A stretch of DNA of 48,695 nt from an uncultured cyanobacterium (GCA_937899645.1 CALCCD010000065.1:1-48695), one strand, 5' to 3'; counted from the stretch's first letter, positions 26,035-34,466 are shown. Numbers and translations are program-made. The notes: generated from the sequence alone by a model not told the origin.

Positions 26035-26454
26035 GTGGAGCGAGGATTAATGTGGCTGCCGCTGCTAGCACTGTTTATTGGGCTAGCGTGGCTGGGCTGG
26101 CGCGAGTATCAAAAGGTCGAGATTTTTCAGGCGTGGGAGCGACAGTTCGATCGCGCCAAGTACGACATCCTCTCGGTGCTGGGCATGAAAGACATGCGCC
26201 TGACCTGGGGCGTGCCGAGCAGCAAGGGCATCCTCGAGTACGGCAGCTTCGAGCTGGCGGAGGTCAGCGAGATTTACCTGACGGTGGACGATCGTCGGGT
26301 TGAAATCGACCTCGATTTAGCCGATCTGCCGAAAGGGAAGCGGTTTGTGTTGCTGCTCGATCGGGCTGAAGACGAGGCGGTGCGTCTGCCGTTCACAGAT
26401 CTGGAACTGGCGGCGAAGTGGGGCAAGTTTTTGCAGGACGCGCGGCAAAGTTAA
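26035..26454 (+). CDS. Membrane-anchored hypothetical protein
   Basis: I do not recognise a named family. The protein has one N-terminal span (WLPLLALFIGLAWLGW) followed by about 110 soluble residues, mainly beta-rich, with repeated acidic segments such as YLTVDDRRVEIDLDLADLP and a final FTDLELAAKWGKFLQ. Two starts are possible: GTG 26035 (MERGLM...) behind GAGCGAGGA, and ATG 26050, five codons later. No catalytic motif is seen. The gene stands alone between the CP12-like gene and a region of dispersed repeats. It is probably a conserved cyanobacterial protein of the cytoplasmic or thylakoid membrane. Confidence 0.7.
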   Translation: MERGLMWLPLLALFIGLAWLGWREYQKVEIFQAWERQFDRAKYDILSVLGMKDMRLTWGVPSSKGILEYGSFELAEVSEIYLTVDDRRVEIDLDLADLPKGKRFVLLLDRAEDEAVRLPFTDLELAAKWGKFLQDARQS

Positions 26455-26516
26455 GGCGCGCTCTCTCCGCATGAAGCTTGGTGCCGACGCGAAAAACTTG
26501 TCGTCTTTGACCAAAC

Positions 26517-26629
26517 CCGCACTTCGACTACGCTCAGCGCTCTTTGACGTTCTTGATATTCAGGCTAGCGATCTTGAGTCGGCATCGAATGAAGCAATCC
26601 ACGAACACTGAGCTTAGTCGAAGTGCGGC
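26517..26629. repeat. Inverted pair of dispersed repeats
   Basis: The copy at 26517-26548 holds CGCACTTCGACTACGCTCAG, and 26605-26629 holds a near-identical copy in reverse (CTGAGCTTAGTCGAAGTGCG). Together they form a loose stem-loop with an arm of about 20 bp around 60 bp. It fills most of the 229-bp gap after the membrane-protein gene. No gene is seen there. Confidence 0.75.
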
Positions 26630-26683
26630 TTCCGCTAAAAGACGATGTCCTGGTCAGGTCGGTAGAAAGATTTGAGTGAAATG

Positions 26684-26914
26684 CTACTCGACAATCTCAA
26701 ACGACACCACCTCTAGGATCGGCCCGATCGCCGCCAGACTCATCACGTCATCGCGAATCTTGCCCACCACCTGCACCGTCGCCCCTTCCTGCTGGATCGC
26801 GCTCGGTTCGCCGTTGTAGATCTCGTACGTGACGCCATCCGACACCAGCGCCCACGCGCCCGTCCCCATCGACACGTACTCGATTTTGCCCGTCAGGGTT
26901 TTCGTATCTGCCAC
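26684..26914 (-). CDS. Small OB-like hypothetical protein downstream of subtilase
   Basis: The GTG at 26914 gives 76 residues and is preceded by AAGAGG 8 nt upstream, the best ribosome-binding site in the region; the longer frame from 27004 would overlap the subtilase. The sequence alternates strand-like stretches: TLTGKIEYVSMGTGAWALVS, VTYEIYN, GATVQVVGKIRDDV and ILEVVSFEIVE, which looks like a small beta-barrel resembling the OB fold. The pattern of a GTGAWAL loop followed by a YEIY strand recurs in small bacterial beta proteins of unknown role. It begins 44 bp after the subtilase stop on the same strand, so co-expression is likely. The function is unknown. Confidence 0.6.
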   Translation of the reverse strand: MADTKTLTGKIEYVSMGTGAWALVSDGVTYEIYNGEPSAIQQEGATVQVVGKIRDDVMSLAAIGPILEVVSFEIVE

Positions 26915-26958
26915 TGGTATTGCCTCTTGGTTTGCGATCGTCAGACTATCGACGAGGT

Positions 26959-28782
26959 TCAAGTCTCCGAGGGTCGCAGCGAGAGCTTCGCCAGACCGAA
27001 GCACAGCAGCGCATTCAGCCCCAAGAAGCCGCGCGCCACGAACCCCTTCCCCAACCAGAGCAGCTCCGGGTCGGCGACGGCGCTAACCGCGAGGCAGGCG
27101 CTGACGCCGAGCAGCGAGCCGATCGCCCACCACTTCAGATTGCGGTGTCCGAGCAGCAGCACCAGCAGCCCTGCCGGAATCAAGACGCTGGCGAAAATCG
27201 GGTTGAGCGCTGCGCTGCCTTGGACTGCCGTGCCTAGCTCGGGAATCGAGCTACCGGCCACTCGCAGCGGCCACTGGGGCAGGTCGAAGATGTAGAAACC
27301 GCGCAGGAAGAACAGACCCGAGCTGCCCATAACGATGCCGGTCGCCAGCGGCCAGCTCCAGCGAAACGGGAAATAGACACGCAACAGCCACGCCAGCAGG
27401 TAGCCACCGATTACCATCGCCAGCTTCATCGGCAGGGCGACAACGCCGCCATCGATCCAGAATTTCGGGTTTAGATAACCGTTGTCGCGCAGCCAGCGAG
27501 CGAAGTCGCGGGGCGTGATTTGGCCGTCGATCGCGAGCTTGACGGCGGCAGCGGCGTCGAGTTTGCCCGCGCCGAAGTGGTTGAGCGGGTCGTCGCTGGG
27601 TTCGAGCGCCGATTGCAGGACGATCTCGCGTATTTCATCGGGGTCGTCGATGCCAGCGGCTTTGACCAGCGCGGCAACACCGGCAACGTGGGGTGCGGCC
27701 ATGCTCGTGCCCTGAAGCGAGGCGAAGACGCTCTCGCCTTTGGCGTCGATCGTGTTTTGCAGGATGCCGCCGATTTGCGATTCTTTAGTGTTGCCGCCGG
27801 GTGCTGCGATATCAACGCCCGCGCCGAAGTTGGAATACGGAGCCTTTGCGCCGGTGGAATCCACTGCCGAAACGCCAACGACGCGCTCGTAGCGTGCTGG
27901 GTAGCCCGCTGAGTTTTGGTTGGCGTTGCCCGCTGCGGCGATGACGACAACGCCCTGACTGTGGGCGTGTTCGATCGCCTCTTTCATCAGCGAGCTTTCG
28001 CCACCGCCGCCGAGGCTCATATTAATGACATCTGCGCCGTTGTCCGCTGCAAAGCGGATTGCTTCGGCGATATCGGCCACCGTGCCGCCACCGCCTTTGC
28101 CCAGGACTTTCAGCGGCATAATCGTCGCGCCGTGGGCGATGCCCGCCACGCCGTAGCCGTTGTTGGTGGACTGGGCGATCGTCCCGGCGACGTGGGTTCC
28201 GTGGCCGTTGTCGTCGGTGGCGTCGGGGCGATCGTTGACGAAGTCGTAGCCGTCGGCAAGCTCGGTCTCTTTGAGGTCGGGGACGGGGCTAACGCCGGTG
28301 TCGATAACGGCCACCGTCACGCCACCGCCGTTGCTGTCGAGCCACGCCTGCTCGACGCCGATCGCTTTGAAGTTCCACTGTTTCGCATAGAGCGGGTCGT
28401 TAGGTACGGTGGGGCCGCTATCTTTGCCGCGACCGCCGCCGTCTAGCCCGACCGCCGAAATCTCAGGGATGCTGTAAACGTAGTTGGGCTCGACAAACTC
28501 GGTAACGTCGCGCAGTTCCTGGCGCAGCGTGTCGAGCAGTGCCGCGTCGCCGCGAACGATATAGACGTTATCTGCAGCGGAGAATTCACTGTTGAAGCGA
28601 GGGGCGAGACCGTATTCGTCTGCGATCGCGCCGATCGCGCGCTCCACCTCAGCTGGTGCGATATCTTCGCGGAAGTCGAGCACCAGCGAGTCGTAGGTTC
28701 CCTGACTGGCGAGGCCGTCGAAGCTGGCGATCGCCCAGCCGAGACCGAGGCAAAACAGCAGCGCGAGCAGAAATCTTTTCAT
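26959..28782 (-). CDS. Subtilisin-like serine protease (S8) with C-terminal membrane domain
   Basis: A 607-residue exported protease. The start at ATG 28782 opens a signal peptide or anchor (MKRFLLALLFCLGLGWAIAS). Residues about 30-105 form an inhibitor-like propeptide domain. The catalytic domain carries the full triad: Asp161 in AVIDTGVSP, His194 in NGHGTHVAGT and Ser360 in LQGTSMAAPHVAG; the oxyanion Asn286 is in AAAGNAN. Beyond residue 430, about five hydrophobic segments follow (for example PLRVAGSSI to LLVLLLGHRNL), which is unusual for secreted subtilases and suggests membrane anchoring of the protease. A small beta protein follows 44 bp downstream. The gene is divergent from the AI-2E family transporter. 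The substrate is unknown. Confidence 0.93.
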   Translation of the reverse strand: MKRFLLALLFCLGLGWAIASFDGLASQGTYDSLVLDFREDIAPAEVERAIGAIADEYGLAPRFNSEFSAADNVYIVRGDAALLDTLRQELRDVTEFVEPNYVYSIPEISAVGLDGGGRGKDSGPTVPNDPLYAKQWNFKAIGVEQAWLDSNGGGVTVAVIDTGVSPVPDLKETELADGYDFVNDRPDATDDNGHGTHVAGTIAQSTNNGYGVAGIAHGATIMPLKVLGKGGGGTVADIAEAIRFAADNGADVINMSLGGGGESSLMKEAIEHAHSQGVVVIAAAGNANQNSAGYPARYERVVGVSAVDSTGAKAPYSNFGAGVDIAAPGGNTKESQIGGILQNTIDAKGESVFASLQGTSMAAPHVAGVAALVKAAGIDDPDEIREIVLQSALEPSDDPLNHFGAGKLDAAAAVKLAIDGQITPRDFARWLRDNGYLNPKFWIDGGVVALPMKLAMVIGGYLLAWLLRVYFPFRWSWPLATGIVMGSSGLFFLRGFYIFDLPQWPLRVAGSSIPELGTAVQGSAALNPIFASVLIPAGLLVLLLGHRNLKWWAIGSLLGVSACLAVSAVADPELLWLGKGFVARGFLGLNALLCFGLAKLSLRPSET

Positions 28783-28934
28783 GGCGAGCGTGCGAGAGCG
28801 GATTGCTCCAACCATAGCCGATCGATTCCGGTCGGGTCGAATCCGTACCGTCGCCCGACAAGCGCGATACCATTTCAGCATTGGCGATATCGAGCGCCGT
28901 GCGATCGCCCCGTGAGTCGATCTAATCTCAAGCT

Positions 28935-30035
28935 ATGTCTAAGCCGCAGATTGCCGTTACGCTCCCGACCGTGTTGACCGTGGCTGCCGTTGTGTTGCTG
29001 AGTGTGCTGCTCTGGCAGCTGCAAAGCCTGATCGTGATTTTGATGACATCTGCGGTGGTTGCCGCCTCGATCGCACCGATCGTCACCGCCCTCGAGCGGG
29101 TCAAGCTACCGCGCTGGCTGGCGACAATTTTCGCGTTCCTCGGCCTGATTGCCACGGCTACGGGCATTGTCTTAATCGTCGGCCCGCCGGTGATCGCCCA
29201 GATCGAGCAGCTGATCAAGCAGCTGCCGACACTTTCCGAACAGACGATCGAGACGATTACCGAGCCACTCCAGCGGCTGACGGACACGCAGCCAGAACTG
29301 CTCGACCAGCTTTTCGATACACAGTCGATCGCTAAGTGGACGCTGTTTTCGTCGCGTCAGGTCGTTCTCAAGTCCTATGGCATCACGCGCGGCATCGTCG
29401 GCGCAACCTTTAGCCTGATTCTGGCGATTTTCCTGTCGGGGTATATGGTGGCCGACAGCCGCACCCTAATCCGTAGCGTGACGCAGATTTTCCCCGAGCC
29501 CTGGGACGATCGCCTCGAGTCGCAGATGGGCGTGGTTGGCGAGCGGATGGGCGGCTACATTCGCGGGCGGGTGCTGGTCTCGTCAATTCTGGCGATCGCG
29601 ACGGCGGCGGGGCTCAGCTTCCTCGGCCTCGAAGATTATGCTTTGGGTTTGGGCGCGATCGCGGGCGTAACGAACCTGATCCCGTTCCTCGGCCCGTTCC
29701 TCGGCGCGATTCCGGCGCTAATCGTGGCGCTCTCCCAAGGCGGTTTGCTGGTCTTCTGGGTGCTGCTGCTGTTCGTGATTATTCAAAACGTCGAAACCTA
29801 CGTGCTCGATCCGCTGTTGGTCGGTTCGTCGGTGGGGGTGCATCCACTGTTTCAGCTGCTGTCGGTGCTGGGCGGGGTACAGGTGTTGGGGATTATTGGC
29901 GCGCTGATCGTGCCGCCGTGGTTTGCGGGGGTGTCGGCACTGGTGGATGGGTTGTATTTGCAGCCAAAGCGGTTGTTGAAGCGCACGAAGGCGATCGAGG
30001 CGAAGCTGGTGCAGCCGAGTTCGGCTTCATCGTAG
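28935..30035 (+). CDS. AI-2E family transporter
   Basis: Members of this large membrane family (PerM/TqsA/YdiK type) have about eight spans and a cytoplasmic stretch between them; some export autoinducer-2, many act on unknown solutes or sodium. The 366-residue protein has spans at about 12-32, 42-60, 63-85, 148-170, 205-230, 235-260, 265-292 and 305-335. Typical family pieces are VGERMGGYIRGRVLVSSI and LIPFLGPFLGAIPALIVAL, and LLVGSSVGVHPLFQLLSVLGG near the end. The start is ATG 28935, directly after the divergent subtilase promoter region. The substrate is not predictable. Confidence 0.9.
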   Translation: MSKPQIAVTLPTVLTVAAVVLLSVLLWQLQSLIVILMTSAVVAASIAPIVTALERVKLPRWLATIFAFLGLIATATGIVLIVGPPVIAQIEQLIKQLPTLSEQTIETITEPLQRLTDTQPELLDQLFDTQSIAKWTLFSSRQVVLKSYGITRGIVGATFSLILAIFLSGYMVADSRTLIRSVTQIFPEPWDDRLESQMGVVGERMGGYIRGRVLVSSILAIATAAGLSFLGLEDYALGLGAIAGVTNLIPFLGPFLGAIPALIVALSQGGLLVFWVLLLFVIIQNVETYVLDPLLVGSSVGVHPLFQLLSVLGGVQVLGIIGALIVPPWFAGVSALVDGLYLQPKRLLKRTKAIEAKLVQPSSASS

Positions 30036-30190
30036 TGTTTGGAGACGGCCAGCGGATAGAGCTACTGATCTGAGAAACCCCAGAAAAATGCCGATCTGCG
30101 TGGGCGCTTTGTGACTAAACAAAATAACTTTTTGCAGTGTTACGCTGTTGGGCGATTGTAATCCTAAAACTCTGGGAGCTAGATTGACAT

Positions 30191-30769
30191 ATGCCAGTCA
30201 TCAGCGAATTTAACAATGGAATCGAAGGATGGAAAATCCAACACTTTGATGGTTCCATCGAAACGCCTACATTCAACAGTGATGGATATATTCAAAGTCT
30301 AGATAGCGTCGGTGGTGGCTTGTACTTTTATCAGGCTCCCGATAGACTTCTCGGCGATTTGTCTGAATTTTGGCAGGGGTACATTGGCTTCGATCTAGCT
30401 GCCGATCCAGTAGATGCAATGTCTCCTGCGGATATCATCCTTGGCAGTGATGGCGTTAATCTAGGTCTTGGCTTGTCTTTTATGCCGAGTTCTGAATGGC
30501 AGTCCTACAAAGTCAAAATTGACGTGAATGTCGGCTGGCGAAATCTCGAAACGGGTGCACAGGCGACAGAGCAGGAAATTTTCAGCGTTCTATCTGAAGT
30601 GAAAAGCCTACAGATTCGTGGAGACTGGAGTTCACAGAGTGGGACTGATGCTTCAAGGTTAGACAACGTTTTTGTGTCGGAGAGCGTGCCCGAACCCGGC
30701 TCAGCTTTGGCGATTTTACTTTTTGCCAGTGGCTACTGTATCTACTCAAAGTGGGTCAGTCGCTGGTAA
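30191..30769 (+). CDS. PEP-CTERM protein with laminin-B-like domain, no signal peptide
   Basis: A 192-residue protein ending with a PEP-CTERM sorting tag: VPEPGSALAILLF, a membrane span and a short basic end (KWVSRW). The body resembles the laminin B/carbohydrate-binding domains often seen in PEP-CTERM proteins, beginning FNNGIEGWKIQHFDG and ending SGTDASRLDNVFVSE. PEP-CTERM proteins are normally exported by Sec and then processed by exosortase. This one has no N-terminal signal: a stop codon (TGA, 30185-30187) lies one codon upstream of the ATG, and the domain begins within six residues. It may be truncated at the 5' end. GGGAG lies 11 nt upstream. The gene is visibly richer in A+T than its neighbours, hinting at transfer. 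Confidence 0.75.
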   Translation: MPVISEFNNGIEGWKIQHFDGSIETPTFNSDGYIQSLDSVGGGLYFYQAPDRLLGDLSEFWQGYIGFDLAADPVDAMSPADIILGSDGVNLGLGLSFMPSSEWQSYKVKIDVNVGWRNLETGAQATEQEIFSVLSEVKSLQIRGDWSSQSGTDASRLDNVFVSESVPEPGSALAILLFASGYCIYSKWVSRW

Positions 30770-30860
30770 AAGGCAGGCTAATTTACAGTCAAAGGCGCAA
30801 AAGTACAGGGAAAAAGGTATGCTTTGTTCTCCGTATCCCTGTACTGGGTCTTCATAGATT

Positions 30861-31034
30861 AGACCTCTTGCACAAAAATCTTTAGTGCAAGAAGGATGAG
30901 ATTGCGAAGGCTGAGCGGAGTCGTTCGCGAAGCGTCGGCCTCGCCGATAGCCTGGGTATCCTTGCGAAAAGTGGCCGCACTTCGACTCCGCTCAGTGCTC
31001 GAATATTGGCTTTTTTGATTCGTGCAAGAGGTCT
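30861..31034. mobile_element. MITE-like element, 174 bp, 13-14 bp TIRs
   Basis: AGACCTCTTGCAC (30861-30873) and its exact reverse complement (31022-31034) bound 174 bp with no gene. ATT flanks both sides (30858-30860 and 31035-31037), consistent with a 3-bp target duplication of the ANT form used by some IS5-family elements. Inside are a dispersed CTTCGACTCCGCTCAGTGCTC-type repeat (20 bp of it at 30979-30998) and an inverted partner (30910-30923). The right end lies 2 bp beyond the stop of the solute-binding gene. No transposase is encoded. Confidence 0.7.
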
Positions 31035-31036
31035 AT

Positions 31037-32350
31037 TCAACTTCCCCAAAAACGATCGATACGCTCCTGTGCCTGCGCCAACGCCACCTCCGGCGACTCA
31101 CCGAGCAGAGCCTGCTCGATCGCTCGACCCAGCGCATCCGACAGCCGCGTATAGCCCGAAACAATCGGCCGCGATCGCGCCACCACCATCTGATTTAGGA
31201 ACACATCCAACACCGGACGCGACGCCACGTATTCCCGATATTCCTGACTCTCGCGCGACTTGAGATTCACCGGCAGATAGCCCGTTCCGATCGCCCACTC
31301 CGTCTGGAACTCCTCGCTGAGGGCATACTCCAGGAACTCTAGCGCCGCCGCTTCTCGTGCCGGATCGGTCTTCATTACGAATAGGTGCTCGCCCCCGACG
31401 ATCGTTGCGGCCTCTTTTTGCTGAGGGATGGGCATCACGCCGTAATCGACGCCCGAAGCGTTGAGCTGCTCTAGAGTCCAGGGGCCGGTGAGCTGCATCG
31501 CCACCCGTCCGGCGAGGAAGTCGTCTAGCTCGAAGCCGCGCTCCGGCTGGGAGAGGATAGCCGAGTCGTTGTCGATCGCCGTTGCCCACAGCTCCAGCGC
31601 GCTCTGTGCCTCCGGCGTTGCCAGCGTCGGCAGACCGTCGCGAATCGGGTCGCCGCCAGCACTGTAAAGGAAGGGCAACCAAGTAAAGACCGTCCACTCG
31701 CCCTTGCCGAGGGGCAGCAACATCCCGTGGCGATCGGCGTCCGTCGAGAGCTGCTGCGAGACTTCGGCGAACTCCGCCCAGGTGGTGGGCAGCTTCTCAA
31801 TGCCCGCTTCTTCAAACAAGCTGGGGCGATAGAAAATGCCGACGTTGTTGGTCGCCATCGGCACGGAGCAGATGCGATCGTCCATCACCATCGCCTCGCG
31901 CAGGGCGGGGTCGAGGTTTTGGGCCGTTGTGGAGTCAGCGAACCAATCATCGAGCGGCACGATCGCGTCGAGGTCGATAAATTTGCCAGTGGCGGTCGGC
32001 GAAAACCAGAGGATATCCGGCGGCACGTCGCCGACGACAGCGGTCAGCACCTTGGGCATCTGCTGCTCGCTCTGTCCGGCGTAAATCGAGTTGACTTGGA
32101 TGTCGAGATGGTTGGCGTTGAAACGATCAACGAGGCGATCGAATACGTCGCGGTTAGGCGGCGGGTTGATGCCCTGCCAGAGATTGAGCTCGATCGGTTG
32201 GTTGCCAGTGGCCGGGTCTTGAGTCGAGACAGGCGTGCAGGCGTAGCAAATTAGACCGGTCGCAATCGCGCAGAGCCAAAAGACCCAGCGCTGCCGCAAC
32301 AGGCGGGAGCGAGGAGCGGACACGGTGGAAGATCTGGATGGGATTGGCAC
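31037..32350 (-). CDS. ABC transporter solute-binding lipoprotein (sugar type)
   Basis: An extracytoplasmic solute-binding protein of the maltose/sugar class (SBP family 1). The N-terminus (basic RLLRQRW, then a hydrophobic stretch ending LICYAC) is a lipoprotein signal. Family segments are ELNLWQGINPPPNRDVFDRL, DILWFSPTATGKFIDL, PMATNNVGIFYRPSLFEEAG and the C-terminal EFLEYALSEEFQTEWAIGTGYLP. Length is 437 residues. No permease or ATPase gene is adjacent; it is divergent from a second SBP (32499). The stop codon lies 2 bp from a MITE-like element. The substrate could be a disaccharide or compatible solute, which sequence alone does not settle. Confidence 0.88.
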   Translation of the reverse strand: MPIPSRSSTVSAPRSRLLRQRWVFWLCAIATGLICYACTPVSTQDPATGNQPIELNLWQGINPPPNRDVFDRLVDRFNANHLDIQVNSIYAGQSEQQMPKVLTAVVGDVPPDILWFSPTATGKFIDLDAIVPLDDWFADSTTAQNLDPALREAMVMDDRICSVPMATNNVGIFYRPSLFEEAGIEKLPTTWAEFAEVSQQLSTDADRHGMLLPLGKGEWTVFTWLPFLYSAGGDPIRDGLPTLATPEAQSALELWATAIDNDSAILSQPERGFELDDFLAGRVAMQLTGPWTLEQLNASGVDYGVMPIPQQKEAATIVGGEHLFVMKTDPAREAAALEFLEYALSEEFQTEWAIGTGYLPVNLKSRESQEYREYVASRPVLDVFLNQMVVARSRPIVSGYTRLSDALGRAIEQALLGESPEVALAQAQERIDRFWGS

Positions 32351-32498
32351 GTTCGGAGGGTTCGGAAGAGTGCAGTTAAACCTTCTTTAAATCCTAGGGT
32401 TTGTCCGTACGTTTCGCGCGCGGAAGCGATCCCCGCCACAGTGACAGAAGAATCGCGCGATAAAATCAAGACGACACTGAATCGAAGTCGCTGCTGCC

Positions 32499-33773
32499 AT
32501 GCTTTCGTTTTTCGCTCGCCGCCGCAATCGCTGGCTGACCGCGATCGCCGCCCTGTTCGCTGCCCTGTCGATCGGGGTGGCCATTGCCCGACAGCCCGTG
32601 ACGATTTCGCTGCTGATGCAGGCCCCGGAAGCCTCGAACTGGGAGTCGATCGTCGAGGCGTTCGAGCGGGAAAATCCCGATATTCGGCTGAACGTGGTGG
32701 CAGGGCCAAATGCCTCCAACCTCGTTGAGGATCTGTACACCTCGTCGTTTTTGCTGGGCAGCTCGCCCTACGACCTGGCGTATATGGATATCGTCTGGAC
32801 GCCGAAGTTCGCGGCGGCGGGCTGGCTGGAAGACCTCTCCGATCGCGCCGCCCCAGCGATGCTAAGCGAATTCCTCGCGGGCGATGTAAACGGCGGGCGC
32901 TATGACGGCGGACTGTATCGCATTCCCTTCCGCTCCGATGCCGGGATGCTCTACTACCGCAAGGATTTGCTCGACGCCGCCGATCGCGAGCCGCCCGCCA
33001 CCTTTGCCGAGCTGGCCGAAATTTCCCAGCAGCTCCAGGGCGGCGGTGAAGTGGAATGGGGCTATCTGTGGCAGGGTCGCCAGTACGAAGGGCTTTCGGC
33101 GATGTTTGTCGAGATTTTGGCCGGTTTTGGCGGCACGTGGATCGACCCGGAGACGAAGGCTGTAGGGCTGGACGCACCGGAGGCGATCGCGGCGATCGAG
33201 TTTTTGCAGTCCACCGTTACCGACGGCCTCACCCCTGAAGGGGTTACGACCTATCAGGAAGAAGAGTCGCGCCTACTGTTCCAGAACGGCAAGACGGCCT
33301 TTCTGCGGAACTGGCCTTACGTGTGGCGCTTGGCGAACGATCCGGAGTCGCCGATCGCGGGCAAGCTCGGAATTGTCCCGATGCCCAGCGTGCCAGGGGC
33401 GACGGGCGGCGCGTGCCAGGGCGGCTGGGGCTTGGGCCTCGTTAAGGGGACAAAGCACCCAGAGGAAGCGTGGCGGGCGATCGAGTTCATCACCAGCGAG
33501 GCGGTGCAGAAGCAGTTTTCGATCGATACCGGCTACGTCCCCAGCCGCACGGCGCTGTTTGCCGACCCGGAGATCTTGGCCGAATATCCCCACTACCCGC
33601 AGCTTCTGGAGGTGTTGGGGCAGTCGGTGTTGCGGCCACCGGTGGCGCAGTACGCCCAGGCGTCGGATATTTTGCAGCGCTATCTGAGTGCGGCGCTGAC
33701 CGGGCGGCTGGATGCGGAGACGGCGATGGCGCGCGCAGCGGGTGAAACGCGGCAGTTACTCGATGCGGGTTAG
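32499..33773 (+). CDS. ABC transporter solute-binding protein (trehalose/maltose-like)
   Basis: A second SBP family 1 protein of 424 residues, divergent from the one at 31037 over a 148-bp shared promoter region. The N-terminus has basic residues (ARRRNRW), a hydrophobic stretch (LTAIAALFAALSIGVA) and no lipobox Cys, so it is exported or anchored by an uncleaved segment. The fold markers are ISLLMQAPEASNWESIVEAF, LAYMDIVWTPKFAAAGWL, IPFRSDAGMLYYRKDLLD and GACQGGWGLGLVKGT, then DTGYVPSRTALF. It resembles the trehalose- or glucosylglycerol-binding type. No partner permease lies downstream; the MntA/HepT toxin-antitoxin genes follow 4 bp later. Confidence 0.9.
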   Translation: MLSFFARRRNRWLTAIAALFAALSIGVAIARQPVTISLLMQAPEASNWESIVEAFERENPDIRLNVVAGPNASNLVEDLYTSSFLLGSSPYDLAYMDIVWTPKFAAAGWLEDLSDRAAPAMLSEFLAGDVNGGRYDGGLYRIPFRSDAGMLYYRKDLLDAADREPPATFAELAEISQQLQGGGEVEWGYLWQGRQYEGLSAMFVEILAGFGGTWIDPETKAVGLDAPEAIAAIEFLQSTVTDGLTPEGVTTYQEEESRLLFQNGKTAFLRNWPYVWRLANDPESPIAGKLGIVPMPSVPGATGGACQGGWGLGLVKGTKHPEEAWRAIEFITSEAVQKQFSIDTGYVPSRTALFADPEILAEYPHYPQLLEVLGQSVLRPPVAQYAQASDILQRYLSAALTGRLDAETAMARAAGETRQLLDAG

Positions 33774-33777
33774 AGAT

Positions 33778-34092
33778 ATGAGCGCATTTATCTCCAGCAA
33801 AGCTGAGATCTGGCAGCAGTTGCAAGCGCACCACCAAGCGTTGCAAGGTTTCGGTGTCCGGCGCTGTGGTCTGTTTGGCTCTTTTCAGCGTGGCGAAGCG
33901 ACAGAGGCGAGCGATATCGATCTACTCGTTGTCTTTGAGCCAGAACTCAAAACTTTCCGCAATTTTATGGATCTTTGCTTCTTTCTCGAAGACCTGTTCG
34001 ATCGCAAGGTTGACGTACTGACGCCGGAATCCCTCAGCCCGATTTTCGGTCATAAGATCTTAGAAGAAGTTGAATATGTCTCGTTCCCCTAA
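33778..34092 (+). CDS. mntA: MntA-type minimal nucleotidyltransferase antitoxin
   Basis: MntA antitoxins are minimal nucleotidyltransferases that inactivate HepT by adding AMP to a Tyr near its active site. The 104-residue protein has the NT signature: GSF at 34-36 (GLFGSFQRGEATEASDIDLL) and the catalytic Asp46 and Asp48, with an LEDLFDRKVDVLT helix-strand pair after them. The start is ATG 33778, 4 bp after the SBP stop, so it may be coupled to that gene by chance or by promoter sharing. The hepT start overlaps its end. Base composition is more A+T-rich than the flanking genes, consistent with mobility. Confidence 0.92.
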   Translation: MSAFISSKAEIWQQLQAHHQALQGFGVRRCGLFGSFQRGEATEASDIDLLVVFEPELKTFRNFMDLCFFLEDLFDRKVDVLTPESLSPIFGHKILEEVEYVSFP

Positions 34093-34411
34093 AGATTTTC
34101 TGGGACATATCGCCGTGGAGACGGCTTTCATCATTGATGTTTCCAAGCGCTCCAGCAAAAGTGAATTCGTTGACGATCCGGTATTGACTCGCGCGATCGT
34201 GCGGAGCCTGGAAGTTATCGGCGAGGCAACCAAAAACCTACCGAATAGCCTGAAGAAACAATACCCAGAGATTCCCTGGCGACAAATGGCCGGGATGCGA
34301 GACAAACTCATCCATCAGTACTTTGGAGTTGATTACGATATCGTCTGGGACATCGTTACCGAGGAAATCCCTGCTTTGCACGCGCGAATCCGAACGATCG
34401 TCGAACAGTAA
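34070..34411 (+). CDS. hepT: HepT-like HEPN toxin ribonuclease
   Basis: HEPN toxins cut RNA with a conserved RX4-6H motif. Here it is Arg77, His82 and Tyr84 in RDKLIHQYF, the HepT form, where Tyr is the AMPylation target of MntA. The protein is 113 residues from ATG 34070, with an alternative start at 34076. It overlaps mntA by 23 bp, giving tight coupling in the order antitoxin-toxin. The remaining helices (IDVSKRSSKSEF, AIVRSLEVIGEATKNL) match the HEPN four-helix bundle. Both motifs are intact, so the pair should be functional. It is convergent with ftsQ. Confidence 0.93.
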   Translation: MNMSRSPKDFLGHIAVETAFIIDVSKRSSKSEFVDDPVLTRAIVRSLEVIGEATKNLPNSLKKQYPEIPWRQMAGMRDKLIHQYFGVDYDIVWDIVTEEIPALHARIRTIVEQ

Positions 34412-34439
34412 TCTCAGAAGTACGACCTCTGAGATTTTC
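34411..34439 (+). terminator. Terminator after hepT
   Basis: ATCTCAGA (34411-34418) and TCTGAGAT (34428-34435) form an 8-bp stem that begins at the last base of the hepT stop codon; TTTT follows. A short T tract makes it a moderate terminator. Confidence 0.65.
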
Positions 34440-34466
34440 GCGAGGTCGAAACGGGAAATCTTCGAT

